DNA from: Pseudozyma flocculosa PF-1
Lineage: Eukaryota; Basidiomycota; Ustilaginomycetes; Ustilaginales; Ustilaginaceae
Length of the DNA: 64,000 nt
Reading direction: 5' to 3'
NCBI RefSeq assembly: GCF_000417875.1
Contig: NW_006920870.1
Location: 1,056,727-1,120,726 of the forward strand
The notes below the pieces were generated by a model. The model did no database searches. It was not told the origin of the DNA and was given only the letters and a program-made list of their open reading frames with translations. The first letter of the stretch is position 1. The number at the start of each line of letters is the position of its first letter. The position numbers and the translations under genes were made by a program. Positions 9,554 through 21,854 of the stretch are shown piece by piece.

Positions 9554-10716
9554 CGTAGAGTCCTGTGGGCAGAGGCGGTAGAGTGGCGGCGGCGGCGGCG
9601 GCGGCGGCAGTTGCGATCAGGAAGAGCGGCGACGCAGGGTGGGTTGGCGTGGTTTGCGAGCTGGCTGCTCTCTCGGTTGTCTCTATGGGGTCGGGACAGA
9701 GATTCGTGGTGGTGGTGGTGGCTGCTGGCGAGAAGGAAGGGTCCGGCCGCCCAGCCTGCTGGGCCGCCCCGCTCCACTTTTTTGGGAAGGCGGCGGCAGG
9801 CAGGGCTGCTTTGGGCTGCAAGCGCCTGCCTGCCCGGCCTGCCAAGCCCGCTGCGCCGTGCCCGAGCAACCGCGTCGCCTGCCTCCGCTGAGACCGCCGG
9901 CGGGCCTCTGCTGGCCTGCCCGCTGGCCCAGAGCAACACACGTACGGACAGTAGTCAGGCAGACAGCAACACGGACTGACCCGCCGCAGGCCATCGTTGC
10001 AACCTCACTCTGCCCATCACTCTACTGCCTGCGATCTCCGCCTCGCCACCGGCCTTGTCTCATCCTGCCTAGCCGCCATACCCTCCTCGACCTCGGCACG
10101 GCTCGATACGCGGCGCTACCGCCGGTCAATCGCCCGCCATCAGAAGGCCCCAGCCTCGTCGCCCCGAACGCCGAAGCCTACACCCATACCCAGCTGCCGT
10201 GCCAGCCGCCAGCGGTCCTTTGTCGGCAACAGGCCGAAGATTCACAGCCAGCTAGCACAACGCCCTTGCTCTGATAACTTATCTGCTTGCTCGCCGCGCT
10301 GAGTGAGCGAGGTGCGATACGCGTGCGGCTCCAGCGGCGCCCACCTTGCTCTACTCGTCCACCCGCCCCTCTCTGCTCGACTCGCCACCGCTGCGCCGAG
10401 CCCCGTATCGGCGCTTCCGACTGTCGGCACCGGTTCAGGTGCGTCGCCAACAGCACAACACAGAGATCCTGGATCGCCGGCCATTCCGACACGCCCACGG
10501 CCCCCCGCCCGACGCGTGCAGCACCAGACTGACCTGGAGGCGTGTGCCAAAGGCGATGCTGATCCGCACATAGACGAGACCGGCCCCTCGATCTACCCTC
10601 GCGACCAAGCTGCGTCTTGACCGCTCACCGCGCATGTCGACCCGCGCCGACTCGGCTTGAAGGAGCGGATCTCAATCTTGCCACTGGCTCGCCACGCTCC
10701 TGCATCGCCTCTTGCG
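9554..10716. other. Divergent intergenic region, YSH1 / RabGAP
   Basis: These 1163 bp contain a GGC-repeat tract at 9580-9612 close to the YSH1 start, a GGT-repeat around 9702-9722 and CCTGCCTGCC-type repeats around 9790-9860. No family-like open frame is seen. A short upstream ORF precedes the RabGAP start. Confidence 0.5.
10634..10660 (+). promoter_or_regulatory. Short upstream ORF before the RabGAP gene
   Basis: An ATG at 10634 opens an 8-codon frame ending in TGA at 10658-10660, 56 nt before the RabGAP ATG. If it lies in the transcript it could dampen translation. Chance occurrence is quite possible. Confidence 0.3.
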
Positions 10717-13700
10717 ATGCTCTCCGACGCCGCGGCGGACGCGCCTTCAGCGGCTGCAGCCGCCGGGTCCCGGCCGCCCTCTACGACGGCTGATCCGCTC
10801 GACGACTCCTCCGCCCGGCCAGCGCTCCGGACCGCAGAGGCACATCCGCTACTCCTGGACGGAGCTGCCGAGACCCGGCCCGACGCTCGACCCGCCGTAG
10901 CTCGTCCACTCTGGAGCCAGAGGGTCGAAGCCCCGGTCGCAAGCGGCCCGTCGCGCTATTTCGACCTCAAGGGCCTTCAGGAGAGGCTGGAGACGACCCA
11001 GCGCCCTGGCACGGCTTCTCCGACGCGGACTCGGAGCCAGGCCGAGAGCTACGACTCGGATACGTCGTCCCTACGTGCGGCACGGACAGAAGAGCCGATG
11101 ACCGAGCATGAAGAGGACGACAACGAGGCCGACGCCTCGAACGGCTCGATCGTTGCCGCCAACGGACAACATCTTGAACATCGAGACGAGCCGAGCGCAG
11201 AGCTCGCTGCTATTCTTGCACCCTCTTCGGCCGCTGCCAAGCGGCGACCCCCTCCTCTGGTGGCCCCGCAGGCGCGCACGCCCCTCGGCTTCCAGAGCTC
11301 CTCGCGATCAGCGAGCCAGACACCACAACCGACGACTGCTCGACCCACACGGGCTTCGTCCCGCGCCAGCCAGCGCCAAGGTGCACTGTCGCCATTCGGG
11401 CGCGCCGCGGCGTCGGAAGGGAGATACATCGCACGGCCTCCCTCGGCCTTCAGGGCCGCGGCGAACGCCGACGACGACGCCGACGACGACGGCGAGGGCG
11501 ACGACGAGGTGCGGAGAGGCCCCAGTGTTGACATTCTAAGGACGTTGCACGGCATGTCGGATGGCGAGTTGCAGAGCCTTCTCGGGGCGACGAGCCGGAC
11601 CGACCAGCATCGGGACGGGCCGCCGTCCGGTGCAGCATCGCCCATGGCTCGGCGTCGCACCGACTCGCTATCCGATTCGGGCCACCGGGCGCCGCCAACT
11701 CCAAAGGCGGCCGCCGTCCCCGCCGTGCAGGTGCAGGCCCGCACCCACGCCCTCATACGATCGCTCTCTTTTGCCTTATCCGAGGCCCTCGACGATGCTG
11801 CCAAGGCAAAGTCATCGGCCATCAAGGAGAGGTCAAAGAATCACGAGGCCGTGGAGTACATGAATCAGCAGCACCGGTCGAGGGAATTGGCGCTCAAGGA
11901 GCTGTGCCTTCAGCACGGCATCAAGGAGGGCGAGATCAGCCGCTGCCTGCTGCGTGCGCCCGTGTTCGACGCCGAGGCCACCAAAAGACGGATCGAGGCC
12001 GATGGCCACATCCTGACGACGCCCAAAACGATCGCATCTGTGGGACCTGCCCATCGCGCTGCCAACGAGACTGGCCGCGACTTCGGCACAACAGCCGATA
12101 AGGCTGACAAGGGCGCCTCGGCCGTCACCGCCAGCCTGCCGCGGTCGTTGCAGGAGGCCATGCTCGAGGAGCTCGAGGGCGCGTACGGAGCCAGCCTCGG
12201 CGACGCCTCGCCTTCGATGAGCGCCATCAGCCAACTGGGCGGCAGCAGCCGGGACCGCTCCCCGTCGATCACGTCGTTCAGAACCGAGGCGTCGTCGGCG
12301 TCGAGCTTCAATCGGCTGAAGCGATCCGACGGAAGGACTCGCGGCAGCCATGCCGACCTGAGAGCCGAGATCAGCAGCATCACGTCCGCCTCGAGGTCGC
12401 CGATCACGGTCAACAGCCCGTCGAGCAAGGCCGGCAACGTGTCCAGGCCGCCAGCCGTCCGATCGTCGTCTTCGGCGAGCACCACCTACCGCACTGCCTC
12501 GACGGCTGGGCTAGGAGAATGGGCCAGCGGCCTCATGCCTTGGGCTGCATCCGGGACCAGCCGCAAAGCAGCCGCCAGCACGGCGCCCAGCAACGTCAAG
12601 GCCACCAGCCCTGGCCGGCATACCATCTCCGAGGGCCTGGTGAGCGAAGAGCCCGACCCGTTCGAGGCGCCGACCAAGTCCAAGTCGACAACGGCTCTGC
12701 CAGAGGAGGGCAGCAAAGCTGCTGCTCGGAGAGAGGCCGAGGCCGTTGCGCTTGGATCGCCGCAGGCACGCAGCAGATCGACATCAGTGCCTCGAGCGGA
12801 ATCGGCGGAGGCTAGCCGACCCTCGTCGAGGTCCGGCCTAGGCATCTTCGGGACGCTGGCGTGGCGGAGGAAGAAGCCTCAAGCTCAGCCGGAACCACCC
12901 GCTTCCCCGATAGCGGCGGACCGCCCGCACGGCCACGCTGGAGAGGCATCCACCGACACCATGAGGCCAAACGGCGACCTCACGGGCGAGCAGCGGCACG
13001 AGACCGCCGCAGACGTGGCCGTCGAGACAAAGGGATCCCTCGCAGGGTCTGTCGAAACGAGCCAGTCTGCCGACGAGAACATTCGGAGAGGCGATGACGA
13101 GGAGCCAGATTCGACGCCGACAGACCGTCCCATTGCCATCCGCCGCAGCTCGAGCAAGAGCATGCCCGTGGCGCTGCACGAGGCCATCGGGTCAGAGCCG
13201 CCCTCGCCGCTGACCGAGAAGCTGCAGGCTCAGCTCGGCCTGCCGCCGGACGTGCTGCCGAAACCGACCCATTTCAAGGCCATCTTTCTTGCAACGCGGA
13301 TCATGACACCGGACCCGTCGAGCCTGCTCTACGACAGCGGCAAGAAGACATCGGAGCTGATCGCCTCGCTGGCCTCGAGCTTGGTCGGACGCGCAAGGGA
13401 CGAGGGCAAGATGGTCGAGGAACCCTCCAGGTTGGCAGGCGTACGAAGGCCCTCGGGAGCCGCTGCCCGACCGATGTCAATGGCCCATGCGATGCTCACC
13501 CAGACGGTCGAGGACCACGCCAAGCGTGCCCCGATCGGCCAGGCGGAGCGTGCTTCCGTCGGCCAGGTCGCCGGCGGCCCCAAAGTGGCCCCCTCGACCA
13601 CATTCGCCCGCGCCTTCGGCCGGTATACCCGCTCGCCTGCTCGGGACGGCTCGGGGCAGCAGATCGAACCAAACGTAACTCGCTTGCCGGACACCTACCG

Positions 13701-16106
13701 CTTCACTGCGTCCAACGCACCGGCTCCATCGACGCCAGGCGGTGCTGAGCACGCGCAGGGAACAGATGCCCCCCTGGGTCTGCCAAGACCGCCAGCAGCA
13801 GCGGTCGAGCTCGAGGCCATTGTGCCTTCCGAGGCTGCGCCGCCAACGCTGGCAAAGAAGCGGAGCAAGAAGAAGAAGAGACAGCAGCGACAGCAGCGAA
13901 AGACTGACGGCCCCGGCCCCTCGCGCAGGACCAATACCGGCGCTCCACGGTCGGGCGGCCTGGATCCGCTGGACGAGGAGAGCTCCGGCGACGAGTTCGA
14001 AGTCTACGGCGGCAAGGGTCCAGCCGCAGGGTACGGGCAACCTCAGCGTGACGGCGCCGAGGACGACGACGACGATAATGACGTTGACGAAGTAGACGAT
14101 ACGGACAGCGACGACGATGCCGGGCTACTGACGGATCGGTACGGCTTCATCTACGACGCCACGCCCGCCGACATCCGTCTGCTGCGCCAGGCGCGCAAAG
14201 CCGCCACCCCGGCGCCTGCCTGCCTCACGGGGATCCGCGTCGGTGTGCGGGCCCGCGGCGGCACCGAAAGCCAGAGCGAAGAGGAAAGGGAGGAAGCCGA
14301 CAACACCGAGCTCGACACCGAGGACGAGCGGGCCAGCATCGACCGCAGCAGCCTGGCCGACGGGGCTGCCGGCGATGATGTCGAGGACCTCAGCGAGGGC
14401 GAAAGCCTTGCGATCACGGGCATCTCGTCTGCACCGAGCGACGGCGCCACCGCGGCAAAGGCGGTCGAGCCTGCCCAGAGCAAAAGGGGCCTGCTCTCGC
14501 TCTCGCACTCAAAGCCGGTGGCCGAGGCCCTGTCCGTCAGCGTCACGTCGCGCCCAGCCTCGAGGGGCAAGCGCGCCGGCCTGGCAGCGGCAGCCACGAG
14601 CAGCAGCCCGGCCTCGAGCCTCACCGACATGCAAGTCGCACCCGCCACTTCCGCCGACACGGCGCAGAAGGCCACCAAGCCGACGTCGTCGCAGACGGTG
14701 CGGCGGCTGCTGGGCCAGCTGCAAGAGATGCACGACAAGCAGCAGACGACGCACAAGGCCAAGTGGGACGACTTCCTGCAGCGGCGGCAGGAGCGGCTCG
14801 GCCGCGCCAATCTCGAAGGCGGCGTCAACGGAACAGCCGGCAGCAGCAGCAGCGGAGGGGGCGGCGGAAGCGGAGCGGGCTCGATATCGCACGGCCGCCG
14901 CAACTCTGCCTCGTCGCACCACGCCACCGGCATCGCGGCGCTGGCGTCTTCAGAAAAGGCGCCCGAAGAGGACTGGTCGCAGGGGATGGTGGGCATCAAC
15001 CGGATGGGCGCCACCAAGTCGGGCAAAGAGGACTGGAAACAGTTCCTCTCGCTGTGCCAGGCGGGCATCCCGCTGTGCTACCGGGCCAAGATCTGGGCCG
15101 AGTGCAGCGGCGCCAACGAGGTCCACGAGCCGGGGCGGTACCAGGAGCTGCTGCAGGAGCACGAGGGCGAGACCAACCAGTGCCTGACGCAGATCGACCT
15201 CGACGTGCACCGGACGATGCCGACCAACATCTTTTTCGGCGGCGACGGCCAGGGCGTGCCCAAGCTGCGGCGCCTGCTGGTGGCCTTTTCATGGTACAAC
15301 CCGGCGTGCGGCTACTGCCAGGGCATGAACAACCTGGCCGCCACGCTGCTGCTGACGCACGCCACCGAGGAAGAGGCCTTTTGGGTGCTGGTGTGCATCA
15401 TCGAAAAGATCCTGCCGTCCGAGTACTACACGTCGCACCTGCTCGTGTCGCAGGCGGACCAGCGGGTGCTCATCGAGCTCGTCGACGAGCTGATGCCGGC
15501 GCTGTCGGCCCACGTGGCCGACCTGGGCGTCGACCTGCCCGCCGTGACGTTTGCGTGGTTCCTGTCGCTCTACACCGACTGCCTGCCCGTCGAGACCCTG
15601 TTTCGCGTGTGGGACGTCATGTTCGTCGAGGGCATGGTCATCCTCTTCCGCGTCGCCGTCGCCATCCTCAAGATGAACGAGGCCGAGCTCCTCGCCACCA
15701 CGTCGGCCGCCGCCTTTTACGGACAGGTGCACTCGATGACCTCGAGGCTGTTCTCCGTCGATCGCCTGATCAAGGTGAGTCGTCGCTTCGCTTTGGACTT
15801 CAGAGGCGGACCTACCGTTCGCAGACTGACCAGTCGTCCTTTTCCCCTTTATCTGTCTCCTCAATCGTGCTGCCGCCGACCATCAGCTGGCATGCGAAGA
15901 CCTCAAACCGTCGATCCGATACGCCGTTATACTCGAGAAGCGCGAGAGGCATGTAGCCGGTGCGTAGTCCTGTCGAAACCCTCTCTGACCTGCGCCTTTG
16001 CCCATCGACTCGGCGCGAGCGTCCGTGTCGCTGACGCTGCCCTTTCTCTGTTCCCCGACATACCACCACAGACCTCACGCGCGAGCTCGGCCTGGACGCA
16101 CCGTGA
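10717..16106 (+). CDS. Large TBC-domain RabGAP
   Basis: This is a GTPase-activating protein for Rab GTPases in membrane traffic. The exons are 10717-15774, 15887-15959 and 16072-16106, giving 1721 residues. The start is ATG 10717; the open frame extends to 10657 but begins there with TTG. Residues 1 to about 1430 are disordered (Ser/Ala/Pro/Asp-rich) with one amphipathic stretch around residues 360-410 and a Lys-rich run (KKRSKKKKR) near 1045. The TBC domain occupies about residues 1440-1690. Its arginine finger is in IDLDVHRTMP and its glutamine finger in GYCQGMNN, so catalysis should be dual-finger. The two small 3' exons encode LACEDLKPSIRYAV and RHVADLTRELGLDAP, ending in TGA at 16104. 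Organisation resembles fungal Gyp-type RabGAPs; the target Rab cannot be told. Confidence 0.9.
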
Positions 16107-16420
16107 TGCGAGAGCAGGCAGGGGGCGGATCCACGATATCGACTTGCCTTCAACGACCTGGTCATGTCACTCTGTGAATTGTAGTCCCTGCACGGACAGG
16201 CTCGAAAAACCCCGAGCGGAACGAAGCTGCGACGGATGCATTCGTCACGATTCCAGACTTGACTGGGAACTACAGCCCGGGCTTGGTTTCGTGAGAGAGC
16301 GTAGTGAGCCCGAGCGTCAGCCGAGAGGCTGGGCCCTGACACTGTGATGAGGGTCAGCTGGACGAGACCAGGCTTGATGTGGGCCGGGGGGCCCGCGACT
16401 GGCTGGACTGCGCAGCGCAA
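16107..16420. other. Convergent 3' spacer, RabGAP / hemerythrin gene
   Basis: 314 bp between two convergent stop codons. It contains no recognisable gene and presumably holds both 3' UTRs and polyadenylation regions. Confidence 0.5.
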
Positions 16421-17859
16421 TCAGGCCTGGCCAGGCTCGGAGTGCTGGTACTTGAGGTCGACAAACTTGCGCATGGCCTGGTGGGCCTGGTCCAGGGGCT
16501 TGGCTGCAAAGAGAAGATAGGCGCGACGACGATAGATGGGCACACGAGGCACGAGCAAGGGTGGTCAGCACTTCGATCCGTCGCATCGCAACCACGAGCG
16601 CGAGGAGGCACGTACACATGACTTCGGCCGTCTTCTGCATGGCGCCGCCCGACTGCGGGGCCATGGGGTGCGGGCGGGTGGTGGCCATTTTGCGCGCGTC
16701 GAGGAACTGCCTGGCCAGCTTGACCTGGTCGTCGTCGCTCAGCTTGGCGACGAGCTTGACGAGCTGGTCGTTTTCCTCCTCGTCGGCGTGCTTGAGGAAG
16801 AGGTCGCCGGCGCGCGTCACCATCGAGACGTACTTGTCGTGCCCGACGCGGTCGACGCTCTCGCTGTCGATCGAATACATGGCCTGCTTGACGTCGTTGT
16901 GCTCGGCCTTGTCGTGCTCGGCCGCGTCGGCCATGCCGTTCTCGGCCAGCGTCTTGTAGCTGCAGGCGAGCCAGAGAGATGTGTGAGAGAGAGGAGCCCC
17001 GAGACGGAGGGTCAACAGTGGTCCAGAGAGGTCAGAGAACAGAAGGCAGGAAGGCCAACTCACATGCTCATTTCCTGCACGGGCACGCCGAGTCGTGGAG
17101 CGGTGGTGAAATCGACACGAGTCAGACAATCGGCATGGTTACTCGTGCACATAGAGTCGACGGGCTCCGGCCTCGACGCCATGCAAACGTACCTCGGCAT
17201 CAGAGTGGACCGAGGCCTCGCGGATCATGGTGTTGACGACTGCAGGCGGTGACGAAGCGTGTCCGCACGCGTCGCGAGGCGGACGGCAGTGGTGAAATCA
17301 CGCATGTCGTCAGCCCTCGTTGCCCCCTCTGGTGGGCGTGTTTGGCAATGTCTGGTGCTACGCGGCACTCACTGTCGTGCATCAGGCCACTCTCCTTGCG
17401 CGAGGCGGCATCCTTGAAGCGCTCCAGGAGGTCGCGGAAGTTGTCGTGGTCGACCTGCGGTACCAGGCAGGTGGGTCGAGGCAGAGGAAAGGAGATGAAG
17501 GTCAATTTCGAGAGCAGGCGATGGGGCCGCAGCGACCCGGACCTTCAAGAACAGCCGAGACGGCAACATACCTTGACCTCTCGGATGACGGGCGAAGTCA
17601 TGTTGGACTTGGATCCAGCTCCGGCAGCGGTGGCGGCGGCGGAAGAGCGGGCGATGGCGGTGGTGGCGAAGCCGGCGGTGGCGTGTGCTCCAAGCGTGCA
17701 AGGCTGAGGGCGTCGAGCGAGGGTCGAGACAAGGGGCGCAGGGCCGATCAGAGATCGTTGAACAGCCGTCCTGCCCGCGCCGCAGCCGGTGCCGCTGGAT
17801 AGCAGCGAGCGCAGAGGCGACGCGCTACCGGGCTTCGAGATGGTTCGGAGGGCCGTCAT
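16421..17859 (-). CDS. Mitochondrial-type hemerythrin (HHE) domain protein
   Basis: Six exons were reconstructed: 17859-17572, 17454-17373, 17239-17193, 17074-17064 (11 nt), 16959-16616 and 16503-16421, giving 284 residues. Every intron is GT-AG and the phases agree. The N-terminal 80 residues are Arg/Ser/Ala-rich with few acids, like a mitochondrial presequence. The hemerythrin fold follows, with candidate di-iron ligands in VDHDNFRD, ASVHSDAEE, HDKAEHNDVK and FLKHADEEEND. The family binds a non-haem di-iron or oxygen-related centre; physiological roles in fungi are poorly defined. The conserved TRPHPMAP segment follows the domain. The microexon supplies EMS plus part of an Ile codon inside a metal-binding helix. 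A TATA box lies about 190 bp upstream. It is convergent with the RabGAP gene. Confidence 0.85.
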
Positions 17860-18047
17860 CGTCGCGCCTGGATTGTGCGTGCGGATGCGGAGGGGATAGA
17901 GGAAGGAGGGCGACACTCACTTGGGAAGAGTGAATAGACAGAGAGGCTGGAGCTCGAGTGGTGTGCGGGCGGGTTGTTGCTGGCGGTTGGGAATCGGATG
18001 GTGGCAGAAGAGGGACGGGCAACCGAGGCTCCTACCGCCTGTCCTGC

Positions 18048-18055
18048 TTTATACC
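18048..18055 (-). promoter_or_regulatory. TATA box of the hemerythrin gene
   Basis: The minus strand reads GGTATAAA, 189-196 bp upstream of the ATG at 17859. It is the same octamer found ahead of the small secreted protein gene, at nearly the same distance. It suggests regulated, possibly stress-responsive, transcription. Confidence 0.55.
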
Positions 18056-18879
18056 CTCTCTTCCAAAGGCGAGCTTCGGTGCGAGGCCGCCTCAAGGCAT
18101 CGTCGAGGGCGAGCACGGCGTCGTTGCTCCCGGCCTGCCTCGGACCTTTGGCCTGACCTGAATATGAGACGATACTATGATGCCCACCGCGCTCAGACGC
18201 AGCACGCCAGGCAGCTCCTCAGGCCGATCCGTCGAATGGCCTCGAGATCGGCCAATGAGGATGCGCCGAACACTCATCGACGTCTTGGCTGGCCGGCTGG
18301 GTCATGCGCTGATTTCAAAGCTACACGCACGGCCTCCGTTCGTCGTCGTTGATCGATCCGTTCGGCGAATGTCCAGCACCGACCGTGAGGCGAGTCAGGG
18401 AGCTGATTCACGACGGGCCCTTACCAGACGCTACGCACGTTGGCCCTGGTCAGCGGGTGGTGAGCGGTCTTCTCCTGCCTCGTCTGGCGATGCGGTCGAG
18501 GCTGTGCCGATGAGAAGGCGCAGTCATCAGGTGGGCATGCATGCATGGAAGATGCCGCTGCTGCTGCTGAGTGGACGTTCGGGGAGGGTCCGGATGCGCG
18601 GATCAAGCACGTCGTCGAGGTCGGGAAGGGCAGGCGCCCAAGCTGTCACGTTGGGCTGGCTGCGCCCCCCGCTTTGCTTGCTTGCCAGCAAGGCGAGAGC
18701 GAAGGTGTGGCTGGTCAGTCGCAGACGGAACTGCCCTCACGCTGCACCAGTCCACGACGGCCTGTCGCCCTCGTGGGTGATTCAGCTCCTTCGGCTGCCC
18801 ATCCGATGGCAGGAGCAAAGTGGGGCGCAACATGACAAGCGGCTGACTTTGTCCTCGGCCCTCGCGAAGGGGGTTCATG

Positions 18880-19150
18880 TTCACACAATTTTCGAAACAG
18901 CTTCTTCTCGAATCAACAAGCTGACATCTCGCCATCCATTCCAAAGTTGCCTCGGCCTGCCGAAACTTTTTGCACTTTGGGATTTTAAGAATTGGCGCTC
19001 TTGACTCGCTGATCCGTCCGTGATCCCTATCACAGCGCCCAGCTGCCGCCAGAAAGTCAACTTTTTTGTGTCGCACAATTTCCTCATTCTCAGCCTATCG
19101 CAAAAGCGCAGGATGAGCAAGAGTTCAGCTCGTTCATTTTTTTTGAAAAA
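18880..19150. other. AT-rich pocket with T8-G-A7 inverted repeat
   Basis: Composition changes abruptly from GC-rich to AT-rich. The tract 19136-19153 contains a run of T followed directly by GAAAAAAA, a perfect small inverted repeat. No open frame or RNA gene was recognised. Possible readings are a promoter or terminator of an unseen RNA, an unwinding element, or relic DNA. Confidence 0.4.
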
Positions 19151-19650
19151 AAGTTCCGGCAGATTTCGAACACCCGGCTACCGGAAGCTGCTGCCAAGCC
19201 AGGAAGACGGCAGAGGCACGGGGAGGCCCGGGGGCGTGGCCTGCTCCCTGCACGCTCGACTGGGGACCCCGCCCCTTTTGCGCGCCCAATTTTCGAGCCC
19301 TTTTGAAAAGGCGTGGATCGACGACTCTCTCGCAGCCCCTTTTAACTGCCTTCAATCAATTGCCCGTCGGTTCCGCCTCGCTCGCAGCTAGCATGCTCGA
19401 TGGCTGCGGGACGTGGCCGGGTCCTGCCTGCAAGAGGCTGGGACACGGTGACGCCGACGAGACCGTCGTGTGTCGGATGTGCCGTGCCCTGTCGGAACCA
19501 ACCCGTCGAGCTGCTCCAGAGCCGCAAAACAACCAAGCGTCCCACCCGACATCGCCACTCGCATTCCTCAACAGTCTATTGCCCGTCCACGTCTACCTGC
19601 CCCGCAAAACGTCTGCTCTTGCCCCACCAACACTCGACAACGACGCCCTT

Positions 19651-21854
19651 CTACCCCTCGAAAGCCTCGTTGCCGCCCTCGGTGTCCCTCCTGGCCCAGC
19701 CGTTGATGTAGTTGAGCTGGAGCTGGCGGTAGCCCGTACGCGGCTCGATGTCCGTTCCGTCTTCTAGCAGGCGGGCAGTGGCCTTGCTCGCCTTGCCTGC
19801 GGCGGAGGAGCGTCCCCGCCCGATGGGCGGCGGGGCGTCGACAAAGGGGTCGGCTTGGCCGAGCACCCTCTCGATTGTCGTGCAGCTCGCACCGCGGCCA
19901 AAGAGGGACGAGAAGGGTTGCGTGTCGCCTTCTTCGGAGATCGACGAGTGAGCAGTGGGCTCCGTCGCGTCGCCTCGGCGCGCGTGGTTCTGCTGCAGCA
20001 CCCGCGACCACCAGCCGTCCTGGGTGATGTGCACGGCTCGGCGCGATGCGTCGTTCAGCCTGTCGATCGAGTCCGAGTCCGAAGCCGATCCGACCGGCTG
20101 ATCCTTGGCCGCCGCGCTCGTGGTCCGTTTCGACTCTGGCTGCTTCTCGGATCGCCTCGACGAGTCGCTCGGCTGGGGGACATCCGAAGCATCGGCGCGG
20201 GCCGAAGCCTGGCTGCGCGGCGGCGATAGGATCTCGCCGCCGACGGCGGTGCCGAGACCCTCGACGCGGATGCGGTCGTCCTGGATACGGTCCACGGCGC
20301 CGCCGATGGTCATGGCACGGTCCAGGCGGCGGAAGCGCGATCCGGCCGCCACGGGCTCGTGGGCGATGCGCACCAGGAGCAGCTCCAGCTTGGGGTTCTC
20401 GTCGGCCGAGAGCATCCGGCGCAGCACGTGCTCCAGCTTGTCGTCGTCCAGGATGATGCCCGGGTAGAACTGCCATGGAGCGAAGAGCGAGCGGGAGAGG
20501 GAGAGATAACGCGGACGTCAGCGCGGAGCCTGGGCGAACACGGAACAGCCAGTGACTTTTGCCTCACGGTCAGGGTAATGTACCGCAGGGTGCGGATCTC
20601 GGTGAACATGCGGTTGATCCAGTTCTCAAGGGTGGCCGTGACGAGGTGGTAGGCGACAATCTCCCTCGGCTCCTGAAGCAGGTGCAGCTGTCGACGGTGG
20701 GCGTGGCGGTGCTCGACGAGCGCGGCGAGTGTGGTCTTGTGGGACGTGCTGGCGGCGGGAGGATCCGGTGGGTCAGGCAGCGGCGGCGACGGCGTGGCTG
20801 CCGCGATGCTCAGGCTGCCGAGGTCGGGAGGATCCGCCGCCGTCGAAGCGCTTCCTGTCGCTGGGTCCAGGGCCGCCTGCTGCGATGTCAGACGCTCCTG
20901 GGCCTCAACCATGTCCCACGGGTCGAGCTCGCCCTCGACTGGCCCGCTCAGCGTGGCCGACATGGCCACTCGTCTCCGAGGTCCTTGGAACTCTGGACGA
21001 TGCCCATTGTCCCTGGCAGCCCGTGTCTGCCGGTTGCTTGCGTAGAGCGTCTGCCAGGCGGGCCGCGCCGGCTGTGCCATTGCAGAGGACGCAGAGGTTC
21101 CTGAGCCCTCGGCGGCGAAGCCATCGCTATGGAGGCCTTCCCGGGGCGCGATCGTCCCTTCATCCTCTCCCGCGCCTTCGCCTTCGCCCTCGCTCGCGCT
21201 GCCGCTTTCGGGATCGCTGACCTCTTCGATGATCTCCTCCTCTGCCCAGTACACGCTGACCCGCCTGAGCCTCTTTGGCCCTCGCTTCGACTTGGCCTTG
21301 CCCCGCGGCATCCTTCTGCGCGAGGCGTAGGCATGGCCGATGATGAATCCGCCTGCGGTCTCCTCGTACCAGGCGGCCTCGGCGAGGCGGTACTGGACGG
21401 GGTCGATGGTGAGTCCATTTCTCTGGGCCGCACTGACGTTGCCGAACCAGGCTCGGTCGAGGCCGGCAAAGAGCTGCGACCCGTGCTCGTGGTTGAGGAC
21501 GTGGCGAAAGTAGGCGTCGAGAGAGCGATCGGTGTCGAGGGAGATGGTGCGGTAGAGGTGCGGTGTCGCCAGCCGGAGGAAGGCCTTGTTGACTAGGAGG
21601 AGGTTGGTGCGTGCTTGCCAGGTGGATGGAGTCCGGGGCTGGCCGGGGATGGTCGTGTCGCTGGGATGGCCCTCTGGAGCGGGTGCGGGAGTGGGCGAGG
21701 AGGTGAGGAAGACGAGCTCGATGATGAGTGCGAGGAGCTCGTTGGGCAGCCGGGGAGAGGGCCGGCTCGGGTCGATCGTGCTGGCGTCGGGGCCGTGCAC
21801 CTGGATTTGATGCATGGCGGCGTCGCTTGTGCCGTCGATATGGGGGCTCGCCAT
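19651..21854 (-). CDS. F-box domain protein
   Basis: Two exons, 21854-20568 and 20469-19651, give 701 residues. The 98-nt intron (GTGAGG...ATGGCAG, phase 0) joins RTLRYITLT to FYPGIILDDDKLEHVLRR. Near residues 33-100 the protein has an F-box-like helix set: LPNELLALIIELVF, then a linker, then LLLVNKAFLRLATPHLYRTISL, the usual pattern of fungal substrate adaptors that dock on Skp1 in SCF ubiquitin ligases. The rest includes a basic stretch (GKAKSKRGPKRLRR), an acidic Ser/Gly/Glu run, a Pro-rich linker and a moderately conserved-looking C-terminal region without a named domain. The substrate is unknown. The 5' end faces the repeat-containing accessory region. Confidence 0.72.

Larger units (their letters stand above)
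17860..19650. other. 1.8-kb intergenic region between hemerythrin and F-box genes
   Basis: The right part is the 3' flank of the F-box gene, the left part the promoter of the hemerythrin gene. A 275-codon open frame (18177-19004) has Arg/Ser-rich chance-like composition and no family resemblance. An AT-rich pocket sits at about 18880-19150. No tRNA or other RNA gene was recognised. Confidence 0.45.

Noticed and set aside
10657..10716. Upstream extension of the RabGAP to 10657
   Set aside because: The codon at 10657 is TTG and the added residues are not recognisably conserved; ATG 10717 was preferred.
18177..19004. A 275-codon open frame in the hemerythrin/F-box spacer
   Set aside because: Arg/Ser-rich, changing composition along its length, no domain and no supporting context; treated as chance.
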